Assembly: GCA_934370915.1 (NCBI GenBank)
Contig: CAKRNI010000022.1
Location: 1-19,812 of the forward strand
Direction: 5' to 3'
From: an uncultured Lachnospiraceae bacterium
GTDB taxonomy: Bacteria > Bacillota > Clostridia > Lachnospirales > Lachnospiraceae
DNA length: 19,812 nt
The position numbers and the translations under genes were made by a program. The notes under the pieces were generated by a model. That model saw only the letters and a list, made by a program, of their open reading frames with translations. It was not told where the DNA came from and made no database searches. Positions 1 to 8,415 of the stretch are shown here, piece by piece. The stretch's first letter is position 1; each line of letters opens with the position of its first letter.

Positions 1-236
1 GATACCGCATCCACGTCGTTTACATTCATAACAACTAAATTTTTAACTTTTTCCGGCATCGGAGTCGTCATTTTCCAACGGGCTCCAACGGCCTCCTCAT
101 ATGTTTTTCCTGCGGAACGCGGGCTTGCAGCCACGGTCGTCACTTCAAACCATGGATGATTCTCCAGGAGAGAGATAAATCTCTGTCCCACCATACCTGT
201 TGCTCCAAGGATACCAACTCTAAGTTTCTTTTCCAT
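1..236 (-). CDS. asd: Aspartate-semialdehyde dehydrogenase, N-terminal part (3' end outside window)
   Basis: Only the first 78 codons are present. The translation opens [20 protein letters not shown], which holds the Rossmann dinucleotide-binding glycine motif GATGMVGQ of Asd, and continues with [10 protein letters not shown] and later GARWKM, as in the fungal/archaeal-type Asd found in many Clostridia. Asd reduces aspartyl-4-phosphate to aspartate semialdehyde with NADPH, at the branch point to lysine/diaminopimelate, threonine and methionine, in the cytosol. The catalytic cysteine lies beyond the window edge and cannot be checked. The ATG at 236 is preceded by a GAGGAGA ribosome site at normal spacing. 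The gene appears to have its own promoter (345-373) and a leader of about 100 bases. The identity is firm; the completeness of the gene is unknown. Confidence 0.93.
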   Translation of the reverse strand, partial: MEKKLRVGILGATGMVGQRFISLLENHPWFEVTTVAASPRSAGKTYEEAVGARWKMTTPMPEKVKNLVVMNVNDVDAV

Positions 237-324
237 CACACATATCTCCTCATCTCAGCCTGACAGTCATTCTCTGCCATCAGTCTGCCATTTTCCACCT
301 GTCGCGGACATATGTCTCTATGCG

Positions 325-378
325 CAACACTTGTGTTGTTGTCTATCCTAACTCAAAACGACAAAAAATGCAAGTGTT
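325..378. repeat. Inverted AACACTTG/CAAGTGTT elements flanking the asd promoter
   Basis: On the plus strand CAACACTTGTGTTG at 325-338 is a perfect 6-2-6 palindrome that sits just downstream of the predicted asd start point. CAAGTGTT at 371-378 is the exact inverted copy of AACACTTG at 326-333 and overlaps the predicted -35 box. The arrangement resembles a transcription-factor site pair bracketing a promoter. The regulator is unknown. Confidence 0.45.
345..373 (-). promoter_or_regulatory. Putative promoter of asd
   Basis: On the minus strand TTGCAT (368-373) and TAGGAT (345-350) are separated by exactly 17 bases. Both boxes match the sigma-A consensus only partly (3/6 and 4/6), so this is a reasonable but unproven call. 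The predicted start leaves a leader of about 100 bases before the asd ATG. The leader contains a direct repeat ATGGCAGA/ATGGCAGA with 3 bases between, and a GACATATGTC palindrome. I recognise no riboswitch in it. Confidence 0.45.
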
Positions 379-403
379 AAATGCCATGGCAGAACTGTAA
401 CGA

Positions 404-1117
404 TTAAAGAATCTCAAGAGCTACATGGATCATATCCGCAAAAGATGTTTCTCTTTCTTCTGCAGTTGTCTTCTCGCCTGTCACCATGGAGTCAGATACG
501 GTCAGAATGGAAAGTGCACGAGCCTTTGACAGTGCCGCATTCGCGTAGAGAGCTGCTGTCTCCATCTCCACTGCAAGGACACCCATATCGGCAAACTGGA
601 GTCCTTCATGTTTTTTCTTCTCCGGCTCGTAGAAAAGATCGGAGGTCAGGACGTTTCCTACGTGATACGGGAGGTTTTCCTGCTCTGCGTGGAAGACAGC
701 CTTGATCAGAAGGCCAAAGTCCGCAATCGGCGCGAAATCGCCCGGAAGTCCGAATTCTCTCACATAGTTTGTCTGTGTGCAGGCACCCATCGCGAATACA
801 AGATCACGGATATGGACATCTTCAGAAATTGCTCCGGTCGTGCCTACACGGATCAGCGTCTTGACACCGTATCCTTCGATCAGTTCATGAGAATAAATTC
901 CGATAGACGGACAGCCCATTCCTGTTCCCATGACAGAAACAGGTTTGTCGCGGTAAAATCCGGTGTAGCCGAACATATTTCTTGTAGCATTGAACTGTTT
1001 TGCACCGGCAAGGAAATTTTCAGCAATAAATTTTGCGCGGAGCGGATCACCCGGAAGTAAAATAGACGGCGCAATCTCGCCTTGTTTTGCGGCAATATGA
1101 GGTGTAGGTGTATTCAT
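404..1117 (-). CDS. deoD: Purine-nucleoside phosphorylase, DeoD type
   Basis: This 237-residue protein has the usual length of hexameric DeoD enzymes (E. coli DeoD is 239). It cleaves purine (deoxy)ribonucleosides with phosphate to free base and (deoxy)ribose-1-phosphate in cytosolic nucleoside salvage. Family landmarks are TPHI with His7, the phosphate loop LLPGDPLRAK with Arg27, IRVGTTGA with Arg90, AVEMETAALY with the ribose-binding glutamate around residue 186, and SDSMVTGE with the catalytic Asp209. Arg222 of TTAEERETSF corresponds to E. coli Arg217. The residue after the catalytic Asp is Ser where E. coli has His, a variation that could affect base preference. The ATG at 1117 follows AAGGAGGAATCAT, an excellent ribosome site. 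The gene lies 86 bases after parC and may have its own promoter at the parC 3' end. Confidence 0.93.
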   Translation of the reverse strand: MNTPTPHIAAKQGEIAPSILLPGDPLRAKFIAENFLAGAKQFNATRNMFGYTGFYRDKPVSVMGTGMGCPSIGIYSHELIEGYGVKTLIRVGTTGAISEDVHIRDLVFAMGACTQTNYVREFGLPGDFAPIADFGLLIKAVFHAEQENLPYHVGNVLTSDLFYEPEKKKHEGLQFADMGVLAVEMETAALYANAALSKARALSILTVSDSMVTGEKTTAEERETSFADMIHVALEIL

Positions 1118-1135
1118 ATGATTCCTCCTTTTCTT

Positions 1136-1152
1136 CGGACAGGATCTGTCCG
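1136..1152. promoter_or_regulatory. Perfect inverted repeat just upstream of deoD
   Basis: CGGACAG-GAT-CTGTCCG is a perfect 7-3-7 inverted repeat lying 18 bases before the deoD start, between the parC stop and the deoD ribosome site. It has no U tail, so it is not a typical terminator. It could be an operator or an mRNA hairpin in the deoD leader. Its function is unproven. Confidence 0.4.
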
Positions 1153-1202
1153 GATCATGGTCTTCAGTTCCATTGTGTCACGAGTATCCTTCAGCTATCT
1201 CT

Positions 1203-1231
1203 ATTATAACCTAACTTTCGTTCCTTTTCCA
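1203..1231 (-). promoter_or_regulatory. Putative promoter of deoD overlapping the parC 3' end
   Basis: On the minus strand TGGAAA (1226-1231, 4/6 match) and a perfect TATAAT (1203-1208) are 17 bases apart. The -10 box overlaps the parC stop codon. This would give deoD a leader of about 80 bases containing the 1136-1152 inverted repeat. Read-through from parC is also possible because I see no terminator between the two genes. Confidence 0.5.
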
Positions 1232-3450
1232 GCCCTCTTTGCTGCTTTCAGCCGGTTGAGGGCAACTTCTTTTCCTTTATAATCCGCAGTTCCGTCCATA
1301 TCCGGCAGATATACATGTTCCAGCGTATCTTCCTTTTCCAGCCGGATTCCGCAAACGCCGCGGCTGTTCTTTTTGAGCTCCGGAATCTCCTCCATCTGGA
1401 ACTTTAAGAACATTCCGCCAACGGTCTGCAGGACTACGTCACGGGTCCCGTCGATCTCTGTGCCAATCTCGCGGATCTCCACAAGTTTATCTCCTTCCGC
1501 CAGCTTTGTTGCCACAACCGTCTTGTTTGCTGTTATAAATTCCTCACCCGGAACAATCTTCACCGCTGCCTGAGCCGTCGCAAACAGGAGTTTCCTGCCG
1601 TCAAGTCCGGACGCCGGGATCATAGAGAGGATCGTCTCCGTTCTTCCGTCAAACTTGCTGACATTCTCGATCGGAATTCCCTTGTCCTTCATCTTCAACG
1701 CCGGGAACTCAGCAATTTTCACCTGGTACATGGTTCCGGTATCAGAGAACATACACAGCCTGTCATCTGTCATGACCGGAAGTACCCGGACATTTTCGCT
1801 GTCCACGGTCTCCTGATTTCTCTCATAGATCGAGCGGTCCATCGTCTTGCAGTAGCCGAACCGGTCCATGACAAAGATCACTTCCTTTGCCTCTTCCTTC
1901 GCCTCCACATAGACCATCTCCTCACCATCCTCGATGAGAGTTTTTCTCGGCTCGGCGAACTCTGCCTTGATAGCGTCGAGGTCTTCTTTGATCACCGCAT
2001 CCATATTTTTCTGGTTGGATAAAATATGTTTATACTCTCGGATCTTCCGCAATGTCTCTTTATATGCTTTCTGAAGCGCAAGAATCTCAAGGCCGATGAG
2101 CTTGTAGAGGCGCATCTCCAGGATCGCTGCAGCCTGACGCTCGGTAAAGTGAAGCTTCTTCGCGTCCGCCTCAAAACCGGGTACGCGGAACCGGATCTTC
2201 TCCGTATTTCCGGTCATCAGGCACTCCTTCGCATCCTTTAAGTTCTTTGAACCGCGGAGAACAGCGATAATAAGGTCGATCACGTCACAGGCCTCGATGA
2301 GACCTTCCTGTACCTCCTTCTTTTCCAGCTCTTTCTGAAGCAGAACGTTGTACTTCTTTGTCATATTCCGGTACTGGAACTCCAGAAATGTATTCAGGAT
2401 CTGTCTGAGGTTCATCGTCTCCGGGCGTCCCTCATCGATGGCGAGCATGTTGACGCCATAGGTATCCTCGAGCTTTGTTTTCCGGTAGAGGATTGCCTTG
2501 ATCTTATTGACATCCGCGTCCTTCTTTAATTCCAGGACAATGCGGATTCCCTCTTTGTTTGACTGGTTCGAAATGTCTACCACATCGGTGAGCTTTCTCG
2601 TCTCCACGAGATCAGCAATATCCATGAGGAATTTGTTGATCCCGGCACCGATCATCGTGTAGGGGATCTCTGTGATCACAAGCTTATCACGGTCTGCCTT
2701 CCTTCTTCCAAGCTCCACCTCGATCTTTCCGCGGAGCTTGATCTTTCCGGAGCCTGTCTCGTAAATCTGTAAGAGATCGCTCTTATTGGCAATGATGCCG
2801 CCTGTGGGAAAATCCGGCCCCGGCATATATTCCATCAGTTCTTCCACTGTGAGAAGACGGTTATCGATATAGGCTTTCACAGCATCGATGACTTCTCCTA
2901 AATTATGGGTCGGAATGCTGGTGCTCATGCCGACAGCGATTCCCTCCGCACCGTTAACGAGAAGATTTGGCACACGGACCGGAAGAACTTCCGGCTCTTT
3001 TTCTGTTTCATCGTAGTTTGAAACAAAATCTACGGTCTTATCGAGGTCTTTTAAGTAGACTTCCTCCGCAAACTTCTTTAAGCGCGCCTCTGTATATCGC
3101 ATGGCAGCGGCACCGTCCCCCTCGATGGAACCAAAGTTTCCGTGGCCATCGACCAGCGCCATTCCCTTTTTAAAGTCCTGAGACAGGACAACTAAGGTCT
3201 CATAGATGGAACTGTCACCATGCGGGTGATATTTACCCATAGTGTCTCCCACGATACGCGCCGACTTTCTGTGGGGCTTATCGTAGTCCAGATGAAGCTC
3301 ACTCATATCATAGAGAACCCGGCGCTGTACCGGTTTTAAACCATCTCTTGCATCCGGGATCGCACGGGAGGTAATGACACTCATGGAGTAGTCCAGATAG
3401 CTCTTCTGCATCTCCTCCGAATATTCAGTTCGCAATATTTTTTCAGACAT
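1204..3450 (-). CDS. parC: DNA topoisomerase IV subunit A (ParC-type GyrA/ParC family)
   Basis: This 748-residue protein is the breakage-reunion subunit of a type IIA topoisomerase, which decatenates or relaxes chromosomes with ParE. The N-terminal block shows [20 protein letters not shown] and [15 protein letters not shown], and the catalytic tyrosine is Tyr119 in [11 protein letters not shown]. The quinolone-determining positions are Ser80 and Glu84, which coincide in number and identity with wild-type E. coli ParC Ser80 and Glu84. [16 protein letters not shown] marks the end of the coiled-coil domain. The C-terminal domain is short and I cannot find a GyrA box (QRRGGKG), which favours ParC over GyrA. 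The start follows AAGGAGA, which begins at the parE stop codon, 14 bases away, so the two genes are translationally close. A GyrA-like assignment cannot be fully excluded without the rest of the genome. Confidence 0.88.
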   Translation of the reverse strand: MSEKILRTEYSEEMQKSYLDYSMSVITSRAIPDARDGLKPVQRRVLYDMSELHLDYDKPHRKSARIVGDTMGKYHPHGDSSIYETLVVLSQDFKKGMALVDGHGNFGSIEGDGAAAMRYTEARLKKFAEEVYLKDLDKTVDFVSNYDETEKEPEVLPVRVPNLLVNGAEGIAVGMSTSIPTHNLGEVIDAVKAYIDNRLLTVEELMEYMPGPDFPTGGIIANKSDLLQIYETGSGKIKLRGKIEVELGRRKADRDKLVITEIPYTMIGAGINKFLMDIADLVETRKLTDVVDISNQSNKEGIRIVLELKKDADVNKIKAILYRKTKLEDTYGVNMLAIDEGRPETMNLRQILNTFLEFQYRNMTKKYNVLLQKELEKKEVQEGLIEACDVIDLIIAVLRGSKNLKDAKECLMTGNTEKIRFRVPGFEADAKKLHFTERQAAAILEMRLYKLIGLEILALQKAYKETLRKIREYKHILSNQKNMDAVIKEDLDAIKAEFAEPRKTLIEDGEEMVYVEAKEEAKEVIFVMDRFGYCKTMDRSIYERNQETVDSENVRVLPVMTDDRLCMFSDTGTMYQVKIAEFPALKMKDKGIPIENVSKFDGRTETILSMIPASGLDGRKLLFATAQAAVKIVPGEEFITANKTVVATKLAEGDKLVEIREIGTEIDGTRDVVLQTVGGMFLKFQMEEIPELKKNSRGVCGIRLEKEDTLEHVYLPDMDGTADYKGKEVALNRLKAAKRAGKGTKVRL

Positions 3451-3464
3451 GGTAAACTCTCCTT

Positions 3465-5460
<1,996 letters not shown>

Positions 5461-5461
5461 T

Positions 5462-6049
5462 TTAAACTCCTCCGAACCGGAGTACGACTCCAATCACTGC
5501 AGATGCTGCGATAAACGCTACCGGATGGAGTCCCTTTGTCTTTTTGCAGACAGCCGTGAAATAATAAAGCACTGCAAGAAGAATGATACTGCGGAGGCTG
5601 ATCAGGTCTGTGATCTTTCCGCTTGCCGCAAAAGCATCTTTGTGAAGAAGGACCAGAGAAAGAACGGAAAGTCCTGCTGCCGCGATCAGTCCTGTAGATG
5701 CCGGACGGAGTCCGTAAAAGGCGTTCTGGACATATTTGTTTGTCTTAAATGCCTTTAAGAATCCGGCGACGATTAAGATCACAATGATGGACGGTGTGAT
5801 CAGGCCGAGAGTCGCAACGACCGCACCCACCGGACCGGCACTTGTGAATCCGACGTAAGTTGCCATGTTTACGCCCATCGGTCCCGGTGTGGACTCGGAG
5901 ATCGCCACCATGTCAGCCAGCTGGCCATATGTAAACCAGCCCGTCTTATCGGAAATATTGTAAAGGAACGGAAGTGTTGCCATCCCGCCGCCGATCGCAA
6001 AGAGACCGGCTTTAAAAAATTCAAAGAAAAGTCGGATCAGGATCATCAT
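5462..6049 (-). CDS. chrA: ChrA-family transporter, half-size subunit (second gene of pair)
   Basis: This 195-residue integral membrane protein belongs to the short-chain chromate ion transporter family, in which two half-size genes form a pair. The family landmarks near the N-terminus are FFEFFKAGLFAIGGGMATLPF and the ISESTPGPMGVNMATYVGF block, followed by several hydrophobic segments (for example around 72-98 and 146-165). Homologues export chromate in some bacteria; in anaerobic Firmicutes the physiological substrate is not established, so transport of chromate here is only a family-based guess. Its ATG at 6049 overlaps the TGA of the partner gene as ATGA, and an AAGGAGG site lies within the partner's 3' end, so translation is coupled. 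The paired arrangement makes a heterodimer likely. Confidence 0.85.
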   Translation of the reverse strand: MMILIRLFFEFFKAGLFAIGGGMATLPFLYNISDKTGWFTYGQLADMVAISESTPGPMGVNMATYVGFTSAGPVGAVVATLGLITPSIIVILIVAGFLKAFKTNKYVQNAFYGLRPASTGLIAAAGLSVLSLVLLHKDAFAASGKITDLISLRSIILLAVLYYFTAVCKKTKGLHPVAFIAASAVIGVVLRFGGV

Positions 6050-6588
6050 TTGGAAGCAACCTCCTTATTCTTCAGGATAATTCCAGCCGCAGCCGCGAAG
6101 ATCACGAATACGATCGGAGAAAGGTCCGTAAGTGTAGATCCGAGGATCACAAGCAGACAGATCACAAGGGTCGGCATATCGATAACCGCCTTTTTCCAGA
6201 GTTTTACTACCGCGTTGAAGATCAGGACGCAGACACAGACACGGATCCCTGCAAAGGCATTCTGAACGATCGCGAGATGTGCGAAGTTCTGGATAAATGC
6301 AGCGATCACTGTAATAATGATCAGGGATGGAAATACAACTCCAAGAGTCGCAACGATCCCTCCGATCGGACCGGCAAGTCCCTGACCGACGAAAGTCGCC
6401 GTGTTTACCGCAATAACGCCCGGGGTACACTGGCCGATCGCGTAATAGTCCATCAGTTCCTCTTCTGTTGCCCAGTGTCTCTTCTCAACGACCTCTCTCT
6501 GGAGGATCGGAAGCATCGCGTATCCGCCGCCAAAGGTAAGACCGCCGATGCGGGCAAACGTAAGGAAGAGATCCAGTAATTGATTCAT
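6046..6588 (-). CDS. chrA: ChrA-family transporter, half-size subunit (first gene of pair)
   Basis: This is the partner of the gene at 5462-6049, 180 residues from the chosen start MNQLLDLFLTFARIGG. Family motifs are LTFGGGYAMLPIL, the AIGQCTPGVIAVNTATFVGQ block (the ChrA signature region), and long hydrophobic stretches matching about five or six membrane helices. The start at 6588 follows AAAGGAGAGAAAAAAC; an upstream ATG at 6627 would add 13 residues but has no ribosome site and would overlap the promoter. The two half-size proteins share the same fold and probably insert in opposite orientation. A promoter embedded in the preceding terminator (6623-6651) drives the pair. The substrate is unknown from sequence. 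Confidence 0.86.
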   Translation of the reverse strand: MNQLLDLFLTFARIGGLTFGGGYAMLPILQREVVEKRHWATEEELMDYYAIGQCTPGVIAVNTATFVGQGLAGPIGGIVATLGVVFPSLIIITVIAAFIQNFAHLAIVQNAFAGIRVCVCVLIFNAVVKLWKKAVIDMPTLVICLLVILGSTLTDLSPIVFVIFAAAAGIILKNKEVASK

Positions 6589-6622
6589 GTTTTTTCTCTC
6601 CTTTATTCCAAACTTGTGTATT

Positions 6623-6651
6623 ATCATAGCTCAAAAACGAAAAAAAGGCAA
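6623..6651 (-). promoter_or_regulatory. Putative chrA promoter overlapping the upstream terminator
   Basis: TTGCCT (6646-6651) and TATGAT (6623-6628) on the minus strand are 17 bases apart. The -35 box coincides with the 3' arm of the terminator hairpin at 6646-6684, a compact arrangement in which termination of the upstream gene and initiation of the chrA pair share bases. Confidence 0.5.
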
Positions 6652-6684
6652 GAAAAAGGAATCACGAATTCCCTTTTCCTGCCT
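6640..6684 (-). terminator. Rho-independent terminator after the DUF4340 lipoprotein gene
   Basis: On the minus strand AGGCAGGAAAAGGGAA pairs with TTCCTTTTTCTTGCCT over 16 bp (two G-U wobbles) around a 7-base loop. A run of seven T residues (6640-6646) follows directly. It lies 14 bases past the lipoprotein stop codon. Confidence 0.88.
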
Positions 6685-6698
6685 TCTGTATAAATTCT

Positions 6699-7652
6699 TT
6701 ATTCCAGATCCTTTTCCGGGACCATGCCGTTTAAAAGATCTAAAACGGCTGTATTATCAACGACCATGATCATATCAGATCCATCAAGCTGCACATAGCG
6801 GTATGTCCGGTTCGGATCCGCATAGGTGCCCACATAGATCGTGAGAGACTTCTTCTCACCGTTTACAGTAAGATCTGCCTGAAATGTAATGCGGGTATCG
6901 GTCGTGAGGTCTGTATTGGCAAGATCCTGCGCTGCAAGATGGTAGCTGGCATAATCAAAGGCCTTCAGGTTGTTGATTCCATTTGCGATCGTTGTCAGTG
7001 CTTCGCTGTCAGCACTTGTGATCTCTGTCGTTTTTCCGTCCATGGTGATGGAAACTTTCTGAAGATCAGACGGAGCGATCTGAAGTGTCAGGCCGTCCCG
7101 GACTACCAGAGTATCATATTCAAAGACAAGGGCATCTACCGTGGACGCCTTGACCAGATATAATTTCTTTCCATCGGAGAGATAATAATTCCCGTCTGAA
7201 TCCTTATTTCCAATGTCAAAAGTAACTTCTCCTTTTTCACTGTCCGTGATCGTAACCTCATATGCCGGTTCATCAAAACCGTAATCAGAAAGGTTTTCTG
7301 CGTCTCCCACCTCGGAGATCGCATGGAGATTCAGGAAATTCTGGGCCATTGCCTCGAATTTTTCCTGATTGAGCGGGATTTCCGGCTCCATGGCATCCAG
7401 CCAAACCCCGTCTTTTTTCTTAAAGATCATATCGGCATCCGCGCTGGAATAATCAAAATCGATCGGAGCCTTTAAAGCGCAAACCTCAATATCCGCTCCG
7501 GAAAAGTCCGGTTCCACAACATCATCGCGGATCTCGGAGATCTCTACCTTCGGAGATCCGGATTCCTTTGTGCCGGAAGAAGAACATCCGGTAAGTCCTG
7601 CGGAAAGTGCCGCAGTCAGGAGCAGAGCTCCGAATAATACATGTTTTTTCAT
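6699..7652 (-). CDS. DUF4340 domain-containing lipoprotein
   Basis: The protein has 317 residues from the start MKKHVLFGALLLTAALSAGL, with a lipobox LTGC and the lipidated Cys at 23, then a Ser/Gly/Lys-rich linker. The rest resembles DUF4340, with repeated beta-rich segments: DGVWLDAMEPEIPLNQEKFEAMAQ, ALVFEYDTLVVRDG and YVGTYADPNRTYRYVQLDGSD. DUF4340 proteins often sit beside GldG/ABC-type transporters, but here the gene stands alone with its own promoter and terminator, so its partner is unknown. The start at 7652 has GAGAGGA at correct spacing; an in-frame ATG at 7670 lacks a ribosome site. It is probably anchored on the outer face of the membrane. The molecular function is unknown. Confidence 0.82.
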   Translation of the reverse strand: MKKHVLFGALLLTAALSAGLTGCSSSGTKESGSPKVEISEIRDDVVEPDFSGADIEVCALKAPIDFDYSSADADMIFKKKDGVWLDAMEPEIPLNQEKFEAMAQNFLNLHAISEVGDAENLSDYGFDEPAYEVTITDSEKGEVTFDIGNKDSDGNYYLSDGKKLYLVKASTVDALVFEYDTLVVRDGLTLQIAPSDLQKVSITMDGKTTEITSADSEALTTIANGINNLKAFDYASYHLAAQDLANTDLTTDTRITFQADLTVNGEKKSLTIYVGTYADPNRTYRYVQLDGSDMIMVVDNTAVLDLLNGMVPEKDLE

Positions 7653-7731
7653 ATCTGGTAATCCTCTCATGATTGATTTGATTGGTGAAAGCTGTCAGAG
7701 GCATGTCCGCACACATCTGACACTTTCGTCC

Positions 7732-7740
7732 ACTATAGCA
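7732..7740 (-). promoter_or_regulatory. Putative extended -10 promoter for the DUF4340 gene
   Basis: On the minus strand TGCTATAGT gives an extended -10 element (TGn plus TATAGT), with no good -35 box 17 bases upstream. The predicted leader of about 73 bases contains TGTCAG...CTGACA inverted repeats. The gap 7653-7802 otherwise holds nothing I recognise. Confidence 0.4.
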
Positions 7741-7802
7741 TACCCCTGTGTACATTTTGTGAAATGGATCCATATTTCTCTGGAAATCTCTTCCGCCTGC
7801 TG

Positions 7803-8369
7803 TCAGAGCTCAGCTGCAGCCGGTGCTTCCCCCAAAAAGTGGATCCTGTCTGACACCTGTGTTCCGAATGCCGTTGTATAGATATCAAGGTATTCCTCGT
7901 AGGGGCAGGGAAGTCCGTTGGAAAGCATCTCCATCTCCGTTCCCCAGAGATCGATGTAGTACGGCAGCATTGTAAAGCCGTTCCGGAGATAAAACTTTTT
8001 TCTCCGGGTGCGGATCACCAGCTCTTCCTCATCGACGCATTTTGTGCTCTCGATCTCAATAATGATCCGCATCCCCTGATATCGCTCCTTTAGCGCCTGC
8101 AGCACCGCGGAACCGGTTCCATGGCCTCTTCTTTCGGGCGCGATGGCAAAGTAGTCGAGAAGCACCCGGTCTCCCGATTTTGCCATGATCGCGAGTCCGA
8201 GAAACGTATCATTCTCTTCTGCTGACAGGATCTCCACAAGGCCTGTCTCCTGACCGGATATGATCATGGAGAAGGGCTTCTTCTCACCGGCAGGGAAGGC
8301 GGTCTCGTAGAGTGCATGGATCTCCGCAAGACGTTCTCCTGAAAATATCTGCTTTAATTCGATTGACAT
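7803..8369 (-). CDS. GNAT-family N-acetyltransferase
   Basis: This 188-residue protein has the acetyl-CoA-binding motif A of the GNAT superfamily: LLDYFAIAPERRGHGTGSAVLQ at about 70-91, with the pyrophosphate loop RRGHGTG at 80-86. A preceding beta strand (TFLGLAIMAK) and the later block KKFYLRNGFTMLP also fit the fold. The acceptor substrate (small molecule, peptide or protein) cannot be told from sequence. The ATG at 8369 is preceded by AAAGGAGATAAGCG. It begins 46 bases after the topB stop with no terminator between, so it is probably the last gene of an HD-hydrolase, topB, GNAT operon. Confidence 0.85.
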   Translation of the reverse strand: MSIELKQIFSGERLAEIHALYETAFPAGEKKPFSMIISGQETGLVEILSAEENDTFLGLAIMAKSGDRVLLDYFAIAPERRGHGTGSAVLQALKERYQGMRIIIEIESTKCVDEEELVIRTRRKKFYLRNGFTMLPYYIDLWGTEMEMLSNGLPCPYEEYLDIYTTAFGTQVSDRIHFLGEAPAAAEL

Positions 8370-8415
8370 CGCTTATCTCCTTTCCGCTCATCAGATACCT
8401 GCAGCCCCTCTGTGA

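Noticed and set aside
237..344. Lysine riboswitch or other RNA switch in the asd leader
   Set aside because: The leader is only about 100 bases and I see no L-box core, S-box or T-box features; only short repeats.
1204..3450. Identification of the gene as gyrA
   Set aside because: No GyrA box is visible, the C-terminal domain is short, and the gene follows parE rather than lying near dnaA/recF; ParC is preferred, though a whole-genome check would settle it.
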